Positions 50,135 to 57,654 of a stretch of 64,000 bases of DNA are shown in pieces. Position numbers and translations under genes: made by a program. Numbering within the stretch: the first letter of the stretch is position 1; each line of letters begins with the position of its first letter. The notes beneath the pieces were generated by a model. That model worked only from the letters and a program-made list of their open reading frames with translations, was not told where the DNA came from and did no database searches. Source of the stretch: Candidatus Nitrosotenuis uzonensis (lineage in GTDB: Archaea > Thermoproteota > Nitrososphaeria > Nitrososphaerales > Nitrosopumilaceae); contig NZ_CBTY010000009.1 in assembly GCF_000723185.1 (NCBI RefSeq), positions 186,001-250,000 of the forward strand, read 5' to 3'.

Positions 50135-50557
50135 TTACTTGTGCGATGTGTCTGAGATCAAGTCCGCCTCTAAGAGGATTCTGTATTCGTGCAATTTTGA
50201 CAATTCAGTAGTTAGTAACAACATATGGTCTAGTGCTCTTTTTTGCCTTTCTTGAATCTGTTTTATTGACTGTGCCGAAAGCTGTTCTAGGCCAGATATT
50301 GAAATTTCCTGTTGTTCGAATTTTTTCATTTCAGCATATAGGCTTCTTAGTAATTTTTTTTCTGCAAGCTGTTTTGCTCTGATTTGTTTTTTCAACGTGT
50401 GTTTGAGTTTTGTGTTATTATTGCCAAATCGTTTTTTGTATTCTTTATTTATGAGTACTGGGAATGGGCTCATTTCGATGCCTTCTGCTAACATTTTGAG
50501 TTTGTCATCTGGAAGATTAGACAGAATTTCTTTCAGACTTCGTTCCGTTTGTTTCAT
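50135..50557 (-). CDS. coiled-coil hypothetical
   Basis: 140 aa from ATG 50557 (MKQTERSLKE). Helical, with a long coiled coil from 48 to 140 (QIRAKQLAEKKLLRSLYAEM, LEQLSAQSIKQIQERQKRAL). No Cys or membrane helix. Unknown function. Confidence 0.68.
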   Translation of the reverse strand: MKQTERSLKEILSNLPDDKLKMLAEGIEMSPFPVLINKEYKKRFGNNNTKLKHTLKKQIRAKQLAEKKLLRSLYAEMKKFEQQEISISGLEQLSAQSIKQIQERQKRALDHMLLLTTELSKLHEYRILLEADLISDTSHK

Positions 50558-50803
50558 ACAAATCATTATATCAGATATTACTTAACTGTTAACAAATATA
50601 TCACAAAAACAACGAGTATTAAAATAATTAAATTGAATTATCGAGTATCAGTGATCATTGTATTCAAACATTATTCTTCAGAATATACAAGACAATAAAA
50701 TTACAAGAGAGTTTTTCAAAATTAGATAAATGCAGAGATATCCAAAATACTTTTGTCAATTATTGCATCCCAGTATATGAAGACTTAAAACGATCATAAT
50801 ACA

Positions 50804-51013
50804 ATGCAAAATATGAAACTCTCAAAAAAAGAAGTGTATGCGCTAACACGAATGCTTGAGAAAATATTGGAAAATAGAGAGCATGAAAAAGTTAGAATTT
50901 TGCAGAGGCGCAAGGCACAGCTTCGAGGCAAAACCATAAGTAGAATTACAAAAAAGAGCAGGAAACCAATAGTGCGAAGAAGACCTGCAAAAAGACGAGT
51001 ATCAATAAGATAA
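50804..51013 (+). CDS. small very basic protein
   Basis: 69 aa, ATG start. Net strongly positive; the C-terminal half (KKSRKPIVRRRPAKRRVSIR) suggests nucleic acid or ribosome binding. The N-terminal KKEVYALTRMLEKILENREH is a helix. Between an AT-rich gap and the DUF389 gene. Unrecognised. Confidence 0.62.
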   Translation: MQNMKLSKKEVYALTRMLEKILENREHEKVRILQRRKAQLRGKTISRITKKSRKPIVRRRPAKRRVSIR

Positions 51014-51129
51014 TCTTAGTTCTTTCGCATAGCTAGCTTCTATTTTATCACTTATTTGAGAAAACTGAACTATTCGTCTACAAAAAATTACCACTCAAAA
51101 TAACCTAGTCAGATAGTAATGGGTATGTA

Positions 51130-52122
51130 ATGAGGAAGATAGAGCTCACTTGCCATGAGCAACAGAGTCAGAGCATCGAGTATGTCCTAAAAAAATACAG
51201 GGTTCCTTACAATGTTGAGCTTGTTATGTCTGGTGAATCAAAGCTGCTACGGTATACAACCATAGTACCAGAGGGAATATCAAATACTGTGACTGCAGAT
51301 CTAAATAAGATAATAGACACAAAACAGATGGAAATCTACCTTACCATTCAAAACATAGAAGCAACAGTTTCTGATTACCTGCAGAATGTGCAAACTGAGA
51401 AAAAGGAGATGAAAAAGACTAAAAAGCTTACAGAGGAGTTTCATGCTCTCACTGAACCGTCGGTGGAAATCAAACCCGCCGTGTTGATCATGATTACGAT
51501 CGCATCAGCTGTTGCCCTGGTCGGATTGTACACCAATAATGCCTCCCTTGTAATAGGAGCAATGCTACTATCTCCTCTTCTTGGTCCAATTACAGCATTT
51601 GCGTTTAACGCGTCGGTGGGGCGGCCTCAAAAAATGTTCAAATCAGCACTGAATATTTTTGTATTAACCACAATAGTAGGCGCTACCGGGGCCGCTCTAA
51701 CAGGACTCAGCCTGACATTCATGGAAGTCCCGATTACACCTGAAATTCTCTCCAGAACCGAGATGTCTCCCGTATTTTTGGCAGTAGCCATATTGCTTGG
51801 ATTGGCAGGCGGTATAGCCATGTCGTCAGATATACCAGGCATACTGGTTGGAGTTGCAATAGCGGCTGCATTAGTACCACCTGCAGTTGTTACTGGAATA
51901 GGTGTTGCGCTTTTTGATTATGATATATTCATCAACGCATTAACACTGACCATTGCGAACCTTTTTGGTCTGATATTAGGTACAATGACAATATTTTACA
52001 TAATGGGAGTTACTCCAAGACGCTACTATGAGCGACAGAAGGCAAGGCAGTACATAACATACACAATCTCCGTGTTTGTAGTTCTCAGTATAATATTGGG
52101 AACATTGACGTTTTGGTTATAA
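51130..52122 (+). CDS. TIGR00341/DUF389 family membrane protein
   Basis: 330 aa. A soluble alpha-beta domain (1-115) precedes about six membrane helices with GAMLLSPLLGPITAFAFN, GLAGGIAMSSDIPGILVGVA and ALVPPAVVTGIGVAL. The pattern matches TIGR00341. Function unknown. Confidence 0.93.
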   Translation: MRKIELTCHEQQSQSIEYVLKKYRVPYNVELVMSGESKLLRYTTIVPEGISNTVTADLNKIIDTKQMEIYLTIQNIEATVSDYLQNVQTEKKEMKKTKKLTEEFHALTEPSVEIKPAVLIMITIASAVALVGLYTNNASLVIGAMLLSPLLGPITAFAFNASVGRPQKMFKSALNIFVLTTIVGATGAALTGLSLTFMEVPITPEILSRTEMSPVFLAVAILLGLAGGIAMSSDIPGILVGVAIAAALVPPAVVTGIGVALFDYDIFINALTLTIANLFGLILGTMTIFYIMGVTPRRYYERQKARQYITYTISVFVVLSIILGTLTFWL

Positions 52123-52145
52123 CAAGAGTACTGATAGTACAAACA

Positions 52146-52904
52146 TCAGCTTGTAAGCCCAAGATAGCGTTCGGAGTTATTTTGAAGCATGAAAACTGTC
52201 TCATCGTATGATTGTTCAAGTACTTTAGCCAAAGCAAATACCACGCTAGGTATGAATGTAATTTGTGCCTCCTTCCTTCCAAAACAATGTGAAAACTTTA
52301 CCGGACCGTCAGTTTCAACTAGAATCCTATCTCTGTTAGAGAGTGATGCGAGTGCCTGCTTATCTTGTGAATACACCATGACAGGACCGTATGAAACATA
52401 GCATCCAAGATCCATTGCTTGCTTTAGCTGCTTTTTGCTTCCATCAAACCAATGAAGTAAGAATCCGCTTATGTTGTATGATGGTATTATCTCAAATATA
52501 TCATCCAAAGTCTTTCTAGAATGAACGGATACTGGCTTACGTAGTGTTTCTGCTTGCTCAAGTAGTTTTTTGAACACGGTGACCTGTCTTTTGAACTGAT
52601 CATCGTCATTGCAGTATGACCTATCAAGCCCTATCTCGCCTATTCCAGAGATTTGGGAATTTTTGTCAATAAAGGAGACCATAGTGTCCAAGTCATCGGA
52701 TGCTTTTTCAGGATGAATTCCTACAAATGGTAGTATGTTTTTGCTCTTCTCAGCCAGCTTTAGCGTCATTTGAGATGATTTGTTATCCATTGATACGGCG
52801 CAGGCCTTTATGCCAGTAGATTCCATTGAATTCACTATCAAATCGATGTGTTCGGCATAGAGCGGATCTGATAGATGTATGTGAGCATCCAAAATAAAGG
52901 CCAT
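52146..52904 (-). CDS. TatD-family metal-dependent hydrolase
   Basis: 252 aa. DAHIHLSD near 6-13, GIGEIGLD near 86 (Glu ligand), PVSVHSRKT near 122, HWFDG near 145 and ETDGPVKF near 196 are the TatD metal ligands. TatD enzymes are 3'-5' exonucleases or DNases. Stand-alone, divergent from histone. Confidence 0.94.
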   Translation of the reverse strand: MAFILDAHIHLSDPLYAEHIDLIVNSMESTGIKACAVSMDNKSSQMTLKLAEKSKNILPFVGIHPEKASDDLDTMVSFIDKNSQISGIGEIGLDRSYCNDDDQFKRQVTVFKKLLEQAETLRKPVSVHSRKTLDDIFEIIPSYNISGFLLHWFDGSKKQLKQAMDLGCYVSYGPVMVYSQDKQALASLSNRDRILVETDGPVKFSHCFGRKEAQITFIPSVVFALAKVLEQSYDETVFMLQNNSERYLGLTS

Positions 52905-53008
52905 AATTTTTTTTGTCTGCAGATGCTTTTATTGTTTGCAGAAATCCATAACTGTGTAGAATTTTTTAACTCACAACACTTTATCCTGCGGCCATACTCA
53001 ACGAATTG

Positions 53009-53230
53009 ATGAAATCATCCGAGCTTGGATTATCTGCCATGTATAGGATTCTAAAAAAGGCAGGAGCCGAGAGAGTCAGTGATGAATCTGCAGAAGAGCT
53101 CAGGCGAATAATAGAAGAAATAGCTACAACCATTGCAAAAAGCGCAGTGGACATGTCAGAACACGCAGGCAGAAAGACTATCCGTGCCGAGGATGTCAAG
53201 CTGGCATCAAAGACATTCATCAAATCATAA
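53009..53230 (+). CDS. archaeal histone
   Basis: 73 aa from ATG 53009 (a TTG precedes). Histone fold: AMYRILKKAGAERVSDESAE, LRRIIEEIATTIAKSAVDMS, HAGRKTIRAEDVKLASKTFI. A single fold without tails; dimerises and wraps DNA. Followed by tRNA-Cys. Confidence 0.97.
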   Translation: MKSSELGLSAMYRILKKAGAERVSDESAEELRRIIEEIATTIAKSAVDMSEHAGRKTIRAEDVKLASKTFIKS

Positions 53231-53268
53231 AAAGAGTTTAATTGTTGGCAAATTGATTTTTTCTTACT

Positions 53269-53340
53269 GGTGAGGTGGCAGAGCGGCTATGCGTTCGCCT
53301 GCAGAGCGAATTTATAGGGGTTCGAATCCCTTCCTCACCT
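53269..53340 (+). tRNA. tRNA-Cys (GCA)
   Basis: 72 nt. Acceptor GGTGAGG/CCTCACC closes the molecule; the anticodon arm TTCGC-CTGCAGA-GCGAA carries GCA; T arm AGGGGTTCGAATCCCTT is complete. Discriminator T. No intron or encoded CCA. Confidence 0.97.
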
Positions 53341-53342
53341 TT

Positions 53343-53759
53343 CTAATTTACAATGACTGTGCCTTCCATCCACGGATGTAATCTGCAGTAATAATGAAAC
53401 TCGCCTACGTCATCAAAAGTGTAAGAGAACGTATCTGATGGATTCATGTGTCCACTATCAAATGTTCCATCAAACACATCATAATATCCTCCAGTAACAG
53501 TGTGAAATGCCCTGTCATCGTTTATCCAGACAATTGTCTGGCCAGAATTTATTGTCACGTTGGGCGGCAGGTAGCAAGAGTTTGTCTGCTCACATCCCGG
53601 TCGTGAAGACAGTACTGCAATCATCACTTTGGTATGATCTTGCGTGACGGGTTCAGGCTCTGGTTCTGGGGCTTTTTCAACACTGTCTCCCACAGTTATT
53701 CCAACCAGAATTATTATGCATACTGCCGCAATGCATGTAATTATGATCTTTTTTGACAA
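53343..53759 (-). CDS. type 1 copper (plastocyanin-like) protein, membrane-anchored
   Basis: 138 aa. An N-terminal membrane helix (about 4-24) and a Glu/Pro linker (EKAPEPEPEPVT) lead to a cupredoxin domain with copper ligands His in AFHTVTGG near 85 and Cys-His-Met in YYCRLHPWMEG near 123-131. Thaumarchaea use such blue copper proteins as electron carriers in ammonia oxidation. Gene stands alone; its 3' end abuts tRNA-Cys. Confidence 0.95.
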   Translation of the reverse strand: MSKKIIITCIAAVCIIILVGITVGDSVEKAPEPEPEPVTQDHTKVMIAVLSSRPGCEQTNSCYLPPNVTINSGQTIVWINDDRAFHTVTGGYYDVFDGTFDSGHMNPSDTFSYTFDDVGEFHYYCRLHPWMEGTVIVN

Positions 53760-53871
53760 GACGCTTGCAATTGAATAGCTGGATTATTTTTGTGTACGTT
53801 TTAAGAACCGCTTAGATCAGGTTATTACATAATTACCAGCCCTTCTAAATACAGAGTTTCATACCCATGTT

Positions 53872-55626
53872 GTGGCAGAAAAAGGCAGTGGGTTACTAGA
53901 ATACATTCCGGGCTCAAAATCGCTGCTAATACAGAAAAGACAGGAGCAACCTATGGAAGGGTTCTCCGAGAATATCAAAGATAGCATACGAGAGTATGCA
54001 GAAAGCGGTAAAAGCGATGTCGAGAAAGGATACAACTTTTTACACTGGGTATTGACCAGAGTTTTTGAAGCAACTGAGGATGACGCTGCGGATGCCATAG
54101 TAGATGGGGCAAACGATCTTGGAATAGACGCCTACTTGCCAGTAGATTTTTCGGATAACAAAATAAGACTGTTTCAATCAAAATATGGTACAGCACACTC
54201 GCAGGAAGCAATAATCAAGTTCAAGGAGGATGTCAAGCGCCTACTTAACAGGGATGTTACTAAAATGAGACCAGAGCTTGCAAACCTTGTTACAAAAATA
54301 CAAGAAAAAAACCTCAAAGTAGAATGTTGTTATGTGACAAATCAGTCAGTGGAAGGTGTTTCCGATGACTCCGTCGAGATCATAGACATCAACAAGATAG
54401 TACAGTCGCTATGGGATAGAATCAAAAAACCTGCAGCTGGTAAGAAATCGAAGATAAAACTGGAGGATAAAATCCTCTACAAAAATACGGTAGTAGGTAT
54501 ACTCAAACTCAGAGAGTTAACCGATTTTGTGATAAAAAATCGCGATTACGTATTTGAGTCAAACATAAGGCAATGGATGCAGTTTAAGACCAATGTCAAT
54601 AAAGGCATCAGAGAGACGTTGCAGTTGTCCCCTGACAAATTCTTTTATTATAATAACGGCATCACTATAGTAGTTTCTGATTTTGAGCAGCTTGAAGACA
54701 ACACACTAATGCTTCATGCGCCACAAATAGTAAACGGAGCGCAGACATCCAATTCTATATTGGATCATGCAAAGAGAACCAACAACCTTGATGGCAGCAT
54801 TACAGTTACAATAATCAAGGCAGATGACGAACATGATCAGAATAACATCACAAAGTATCGAAACTCACAGAACTCTGTGAGAGGAAAGGATCTTGTCTCC
54901 CTAATGGATTTTCATAAATCCATCAAGTCGCAACTTGAGAATTATGGATATTTTTATGAGATCCAGGCAGGTTCGTTTGACGCAAAAACCAAGTCACAGC
55001 AGACCGAGTTTACTGGTGATTCTATTTACAACAAATATCTTCCAGACAACCACAAAAAAGTAATAGTTGCAAAGGATGCAATCCAATCACTTGTAGCAGG
55101 AATAGAACAGCGGCCTACAGAAGCATACAGCTCTCCTGCGCAATTTCTACCTCGCGGAAGCAAATATGATGATGTGTTCAACGAAAATCTAAGGGATGAC
55201 TACAGGCTTTTGCTTTATCCTTATCTGGTAAAAGAATTTGCCAAGAAATCAATCGGATATGGAAAACGTGGAGGACATAAGACAAAGCGATATGCCACGC
55301 TTTTCTTCGTTGCAGTATACTTTAGGGTAGTTCATAAAAAAATCCTACTTACAAAAGGCGATTTTAAAGAAGATGTCGCAAAGCTAGAACCCATCTTTAA
55401 GAGCTACAAGCTTAACGAAAGAATCCTAAGGTTGGTAGACGTGATAGTAACCAAATTCCTTGAAGATACTGCAGTAGATGACGAGATGGAAATTGCAAAT
55501 ACAAAACATAATTTCTTCTCGCACCACGTATGGAATGAGGCTATGCTTCGTGTAGTGGATAAAAAAATTCGCCAAGAAGAGGAAGATATAGAATCAATAA
55601 GAAAACTAGTAAACAACATTCTATAA
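53872..55626 (+). CDS. AIPR-family protein with nuclease-like N-terminus
   Basis: 584 aa, GTG start. GANDLGIDAYLPVDFSDNKI, then RLFQSKYG (about 80-107), is an Mrr-like PD-(D/E)xK arrangement with D and QSK. From about 225 the AIPR core follows: FESNIRQWMQFKTNVNKGIR, FFYYNNGITIVVSDF, PQIVNGAQTSNSI and NITKYRNSQNSVRGKDLVS. AIPR proteins (abortive infection phage resistance, PF10592) are linked to antiviral defence. It is isolated here, with no methylase adjacent. Defence role inferred. Confidence 0.86.
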   Translation: MAEKGSGLLEYIPGSKSLLIQKRQEQPMEGFSENIKDSIREYAESGKSDVEKGYNFLHWVLTRVFEATEDDAADAIVDGANDLGIDAYLPVDFSDNKIRLFQSKYGTAHSQEAIIKFKEDVKRLLNRDVTKMRPELANLVTKIQEKNLKVECCYVTNQSVEGVSDDSVEIIDINKIVQSLWDRIKKPAAGKKSKIKLEDKILYKNTVVGILKLRELTDFVIKNRDYVFESNIRQWMQFKTNVNKGIRETLQLSPDKFFYYNNGITIVVSDFEQLEDNTLMLHAPQIVNGAQTSNSILDHAKRTNNLDGSITVTIIKADDEHDQNNITKYRNSQNSVRGKDLVSLMDFHKSIKSQLENYGYFYEIQAGSFDAKTKSQQTEFTGDSIYNKYLPDNHKKVIVAKDAIQSLVAGIEQRPTEAYSSPAQFLPRGSKYDDVFNENLRDDYRLLLYPYLVKEFAKKSIGYGKRGGHKTKRYATLFFVAVYFRVVHKKILLTKGDFKEDVAKLEPIFKSYKLNERILRLVDVIVTKFLEDTAVDDEMEIANTKHNFFSHHVWNEAMLRVVDKKIRQEEEDIESIRKLVNNIL

Positions 55627-55641
55627 CCTGCAGACAATATT

Positions 55642-55712
55642 GCGATAGAAGTCCAACCAAAGTAAAAATTGCAGGAGGTTTACATTGGCCAGACACTCTA
55701 TCGCGCTTTTTT
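55642..55712 (+). terminator. possible terminator after the AIPR gene
   Basis: GCGATAGA (55642-55649) pairs with TCTATCGC (55697-55704), followed by GC and T6 at 55707-55712. The T run alone could terminate archaeal transcription; the long-range stem may be incidental. Confidence 0.35.
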
Positions 55713-55767
55713 CTTGAACACACCATTATTTAACAAATTTCAAGAATGTCGAAAGGCAACGATGGTT

Positions 55768-55775
55768 TTTATATA
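55768..55775 (+). promoter_or_regulatory. TATA box of the 55798 micro-gene
   Basis: TTTATATA is centred 26 nt before TTG 55798, placing the transcription start at the start codon and supporting that TTG. Confidence 0.55.
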
Positions 55776-55797
55776 GATTTTAAAATTGCGAGATCAC

Positions 55798-55962
55798 TTG
55801 ATAGATGAAAAATGTGTTTTGTGTAATGGCCCGATGGAGCACAAATACAACCCAATGAAGGAATGGAATGTCAAGGGTTTTTTGTGCGGCAAGTGTTACT
55901 CAAAGAAAATCTTTGAGCATTATCCAGGAAAACATGAACGCGTCAATCAAGACGGTCATTGA
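55798..55962 (+). CDS. 54-aa zinc-ribbon protein
   Basis: TTG start chosen from the promoter spacing. CVLC (6-9) and CGKC (30-33) form a ribbon; YNPMKEWNVKGFLCGKC matches small treble-clef proteins. His-rich C-terminus (HYPGKHERVNQDGH). Converges with the 55956 gene by 7 nt. Function unknown. Confidence 0.7.
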   Translation: MIDEKCVLCNGPMEHKYNPMKEWNVKGFLCGKCYSKKIFEHYPGKHERVNQDGH

Positions 55963-56522
55963 GAATTTTTGTATTTGTTAACATAGAGGCAGTTCCACGA
56001 TATCGAGTCGTCCTTGACGTCTTTTTCCTCTAAAAACTTGATGTTAGTTACGGTCTTTTTCTTTTTTAGCATCTTTAACTCAAAAGTAGTAAACTTGGTA
56101 CATGTGCAGCCGTCTATGGTGCAACTACCGTTGTGATCTTTCTTTGTATGCCCACAGTTGCAGACAGCTCCATCCTTGACGTCTTTTTCCTCCTTTTCAG
56201 AATATGACGCAAACCGCAGATACGCCTCACCTAGGTGGCCTTTTTTGAACCTCAGATAGTTCTCAGACATAGGCAGGAGTTTGAAAAAAGACGTGTTGTG
56301 ATCAGGCCTTACAGATTCTGAAGCCAGTATAAACCAGTACCTATCGCCAGATTCTACGAATCGGATTTTTATATCAGGATCGGGCCACCAATGCACGTTC
56401 TCATGCCACAGATCAGATGCCTTCTTTCTGTCGGAGAATAACGGTATGACGTTCATCCTAAGATCAAAATACCTATACGCCACCCCAAGAAAATCATCGA
56501 ACCAGGAAATAGGGCTGGACAA
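55956..56522 (-). CDS. hypothetical with Cys/His cluster
   Basis: 188 aa. N-terminal alpha-beta region (about 1-110, Trp-rich WHENVHWWPDPDIKIRF), then CNCGHTKKDHNGSCTIDGCT with a final C (about 119-139) with five Cys and two His in 21 residues, similar to short zinc clusters flanking restriction-like and phage proteins. Two copies of the motif EEKDVKD occur at 111-117 and 165-171. Not recognised. Confidence 0.68.
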   Translation of the reverse strand: MSSPISWFDDFLGVAYRYFDLRMNVIPLFSDRKKASDLWHENVHWWPDPDIKIRFVESGDRYWFILASESVRPDHNTSFFKLLPMSENYLRFKKGHLGEAYLRFASYSEKEEKDVKDGAVCNCGHTKKDHNGSCTIDGCTCTKFTTFELKMLKKKKTVTNIKFLEEKDVKDDSISWNCLYVNKYKNSQ

Positions 56523-56580
56523 TGAGAAAAAATGCAGACCAGAGTATTAATATGATCGGGATAATGGATCGCATATCGTA

Positions 56581-56601
56581 CACATGTGACGCATCATGCG
56601 T
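56581..56601. promoter_or_regulatory. tandem palindromes before a winged-helix gene
   Basis: CACATGTG (56581-56588) and ACGCAT-C-ATGCGT (56589-56601) are adjacent perfect palindromes, 28-54 nt before the TATA box at 56629. They may be operator sites for the winged-helix protein or for the divergent gene. Confidence 0.45.
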
Positions 56602-56628
56602 GCGATGATCATGAGAAACGTTAATAGC

Positions 56629-56634
56629 CTTATA
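56629..56634 (+). promoter_or_regulatory. TATA box of the winged-helix gene
   Basis: CTTATATG-type box whose last bases contain an ATG at 56634. The box predicts a start near 56656-56658, so translation should begin at ATG 56658, not at 56634. Confidence 0.55.
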
Positions 56635-56657
56635 TGCTAGTAAGCGGATCAACTACC

Positions 56658-56939
56658 ATGACCACATACAGAACTAGCATGCAGATTGTAGCAGATCTAC
56701 TTGTAGCAACTGACCAGTGTGGACAAGAAGGCATCAAGGTAACAACCCTGCTTACAAGGGCTAATCTTTCCCATTCAAGACTTGCCAAATTCATTGAAAA
56801 CCTGACAGGCGCAGGCCTTATCAACAAAATAGAGTTTGATGGCAAGAACACCTTTGTCATAACACCAAAAGGAAAGCAATACCTTGAATCATACAAGAGA
56901 TTCCACGATTTGGCCGAATCATTCGGTCTTGAGATGTAG
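56658..56939 (+). CDS. winged-helix protein (HTH_45-like)
   Basis: 93 aa from ATG 56658; an ATG 24 nt earlier lies inside the TATA box. Winged helix with IKVTTLLTRANLSHSRLAKF, NLTGAGLINKIEF and ITPKGKQYLESYKRFHDLAE. A paralog of 47403; the SFGL(T/E) C-terminus is shared. Palindromes upstream suggest self-regulation. Confidence 0.86.
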   Translation: MTTYRTSMQIVADLLVATDQCGQEGIKVTTLLTRANLSHSRLAKFIENLTGAGLINKIEFDGKNTFVITPKGKQYLESYKRFHDLAESFGLEM

Positions 56940-56940
56940 A

Positions 56941-57132
56941 TTACTTTCTTTTCTTCTCATTTTGTCTTTTCTTTCTGCCACTATAGGTATAATATGCCAC
57001 CACTACCAGAGCCCCGGCTAAATGTCCGTAAAACATTACCAAATTGGGCGGATTTGTCATTATCGAAAATATCATTCCCATCACCATAACAATGAGAATT
57101 ACCAATAGATATTTGCCCACGCTAGAATGCAC
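56941..57132 (-). CDS. two-helix membrane protein
   Basis: 63 aa. Two hydrophobic helices (YLLVILIVMVMGMIFSIM and GHLAGALVVVAYYTY) and a strongly basic C-terminus (SGRKKRQNEKKRK) that should stay in the cytosol. Divergent from another two-helix gene at 57171. Unknown. Confidence 0.65.
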   Translation of the reverse strand: MHSSVGKYLLVILIVMVMGMIFSIMTNPPNLVMFYGHLAGALVVVAYYTYSGRKKRQNEKKRK

Positions 57133-57170
57133 ACACCAAATAATATATCTTTTAGAGGGAAAGACATACC

Positions 57171-57347
57171 ATGAGTAAGATCCTCGAGATCATCGGATTC
57201 GCATTGATTGGAGGCACAATTTATTCTTGGATTGGCATGGCAGACAACCCACTTAGATGGCCGATATTTTGGGGATGTGCAGGTGGTGCTCTTGCGATAA
57301 TTCTGTACAGGAGATCCAAAAGACGCAAAAATGATCTTGTCAGCTGA
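57171..57347 (+). CDS. 58-aa two-helix membrane protein
   Basis: ATG start, TATA (TAATATAT at 57141-57148) about 26 nt upstream, so leaderless. Helices IIGFALIGGTIYSWIGM and FWGCAGGALAIILY, then a basic tail RRSKRRKN. Below usual length cut-offs. Unknown function. Confidence 0.6.
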   Translation: MSKILEIIGFALIGGTIYSWIGMADNPLRWPIFWGCAGGALAIILYRRSKRRKNDLVS

Positions 57348-57421
57348 TCCTCAAGCAGTAGCTAACAAATCTTGAAACCGACAGATCTATAAAGGAGCAT
57401 TTTATGGTATTTTTGGGGAGA

Positions 57422-57499
57422 ATGACAGAACAAATAAGCAAGTGGTGGCAAGGCCTTGCAAAAGAATTAGAAGTTGATATTGAAACCCTAGATGAGTAG
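57422..57499 (+). CDS. possible 25-aa peptide
   Basis: ATG 57422 lies 29-35 nt after a TATAAAG-type box (57387-57394). The peptide MTEQISKWWQGLAKELEVDI (plus ETLDE) is an amphipathic helix. An in-frame ATG at 57404 would lengthen it by 6 residues. The promoter adds weight but length makes it uncertain. Confidence 0.35.
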   Translation: MTEQISKWWQGLAKELEVDIETLDE

Positions 57500-57528
57500 T
57501 TTTTCAGCATTTTAAAAATAATTAGTAG

Positions 57529-57602
57529 AGCCTCGACCGGGATTTGGACCCGGGACCTAACGCTTACGAGGCGTTCGCTCCACCAGGCTGAGCTATCGAG
57601 GC
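57529..57602 (-). tRNA. tRNA-Thr (CGT)
   Basis: 74 nt. Acceptor GCCTCGA/TCGAGGC, anticodon arm AACGC-CTCGTAA-GCGTT with anticodon CGT, T arm CCCGGGTCCAAATCCCGG. No intron or CCA. Converges with the tiny ORF upstream and is divergent from the phosphohexomutase promoter. Confidence 0.96.
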
Positions 57603-57624
57603 ATGAACGCACTTGTTATCAGAG

Positions 57625-57633
57625 TTTATAAAA
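57625..57633 (+). promoter_or_regulatory. TATA box of the phosphohexomutase gene
   Basis: TTTATAAAA is centred about 26 nt before TTG 57655, supporting that codon as a leaderless start. Confidence 0.55.
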
Positions 57634-57654
57634 AGCATTCAGGACTTGGTACCA

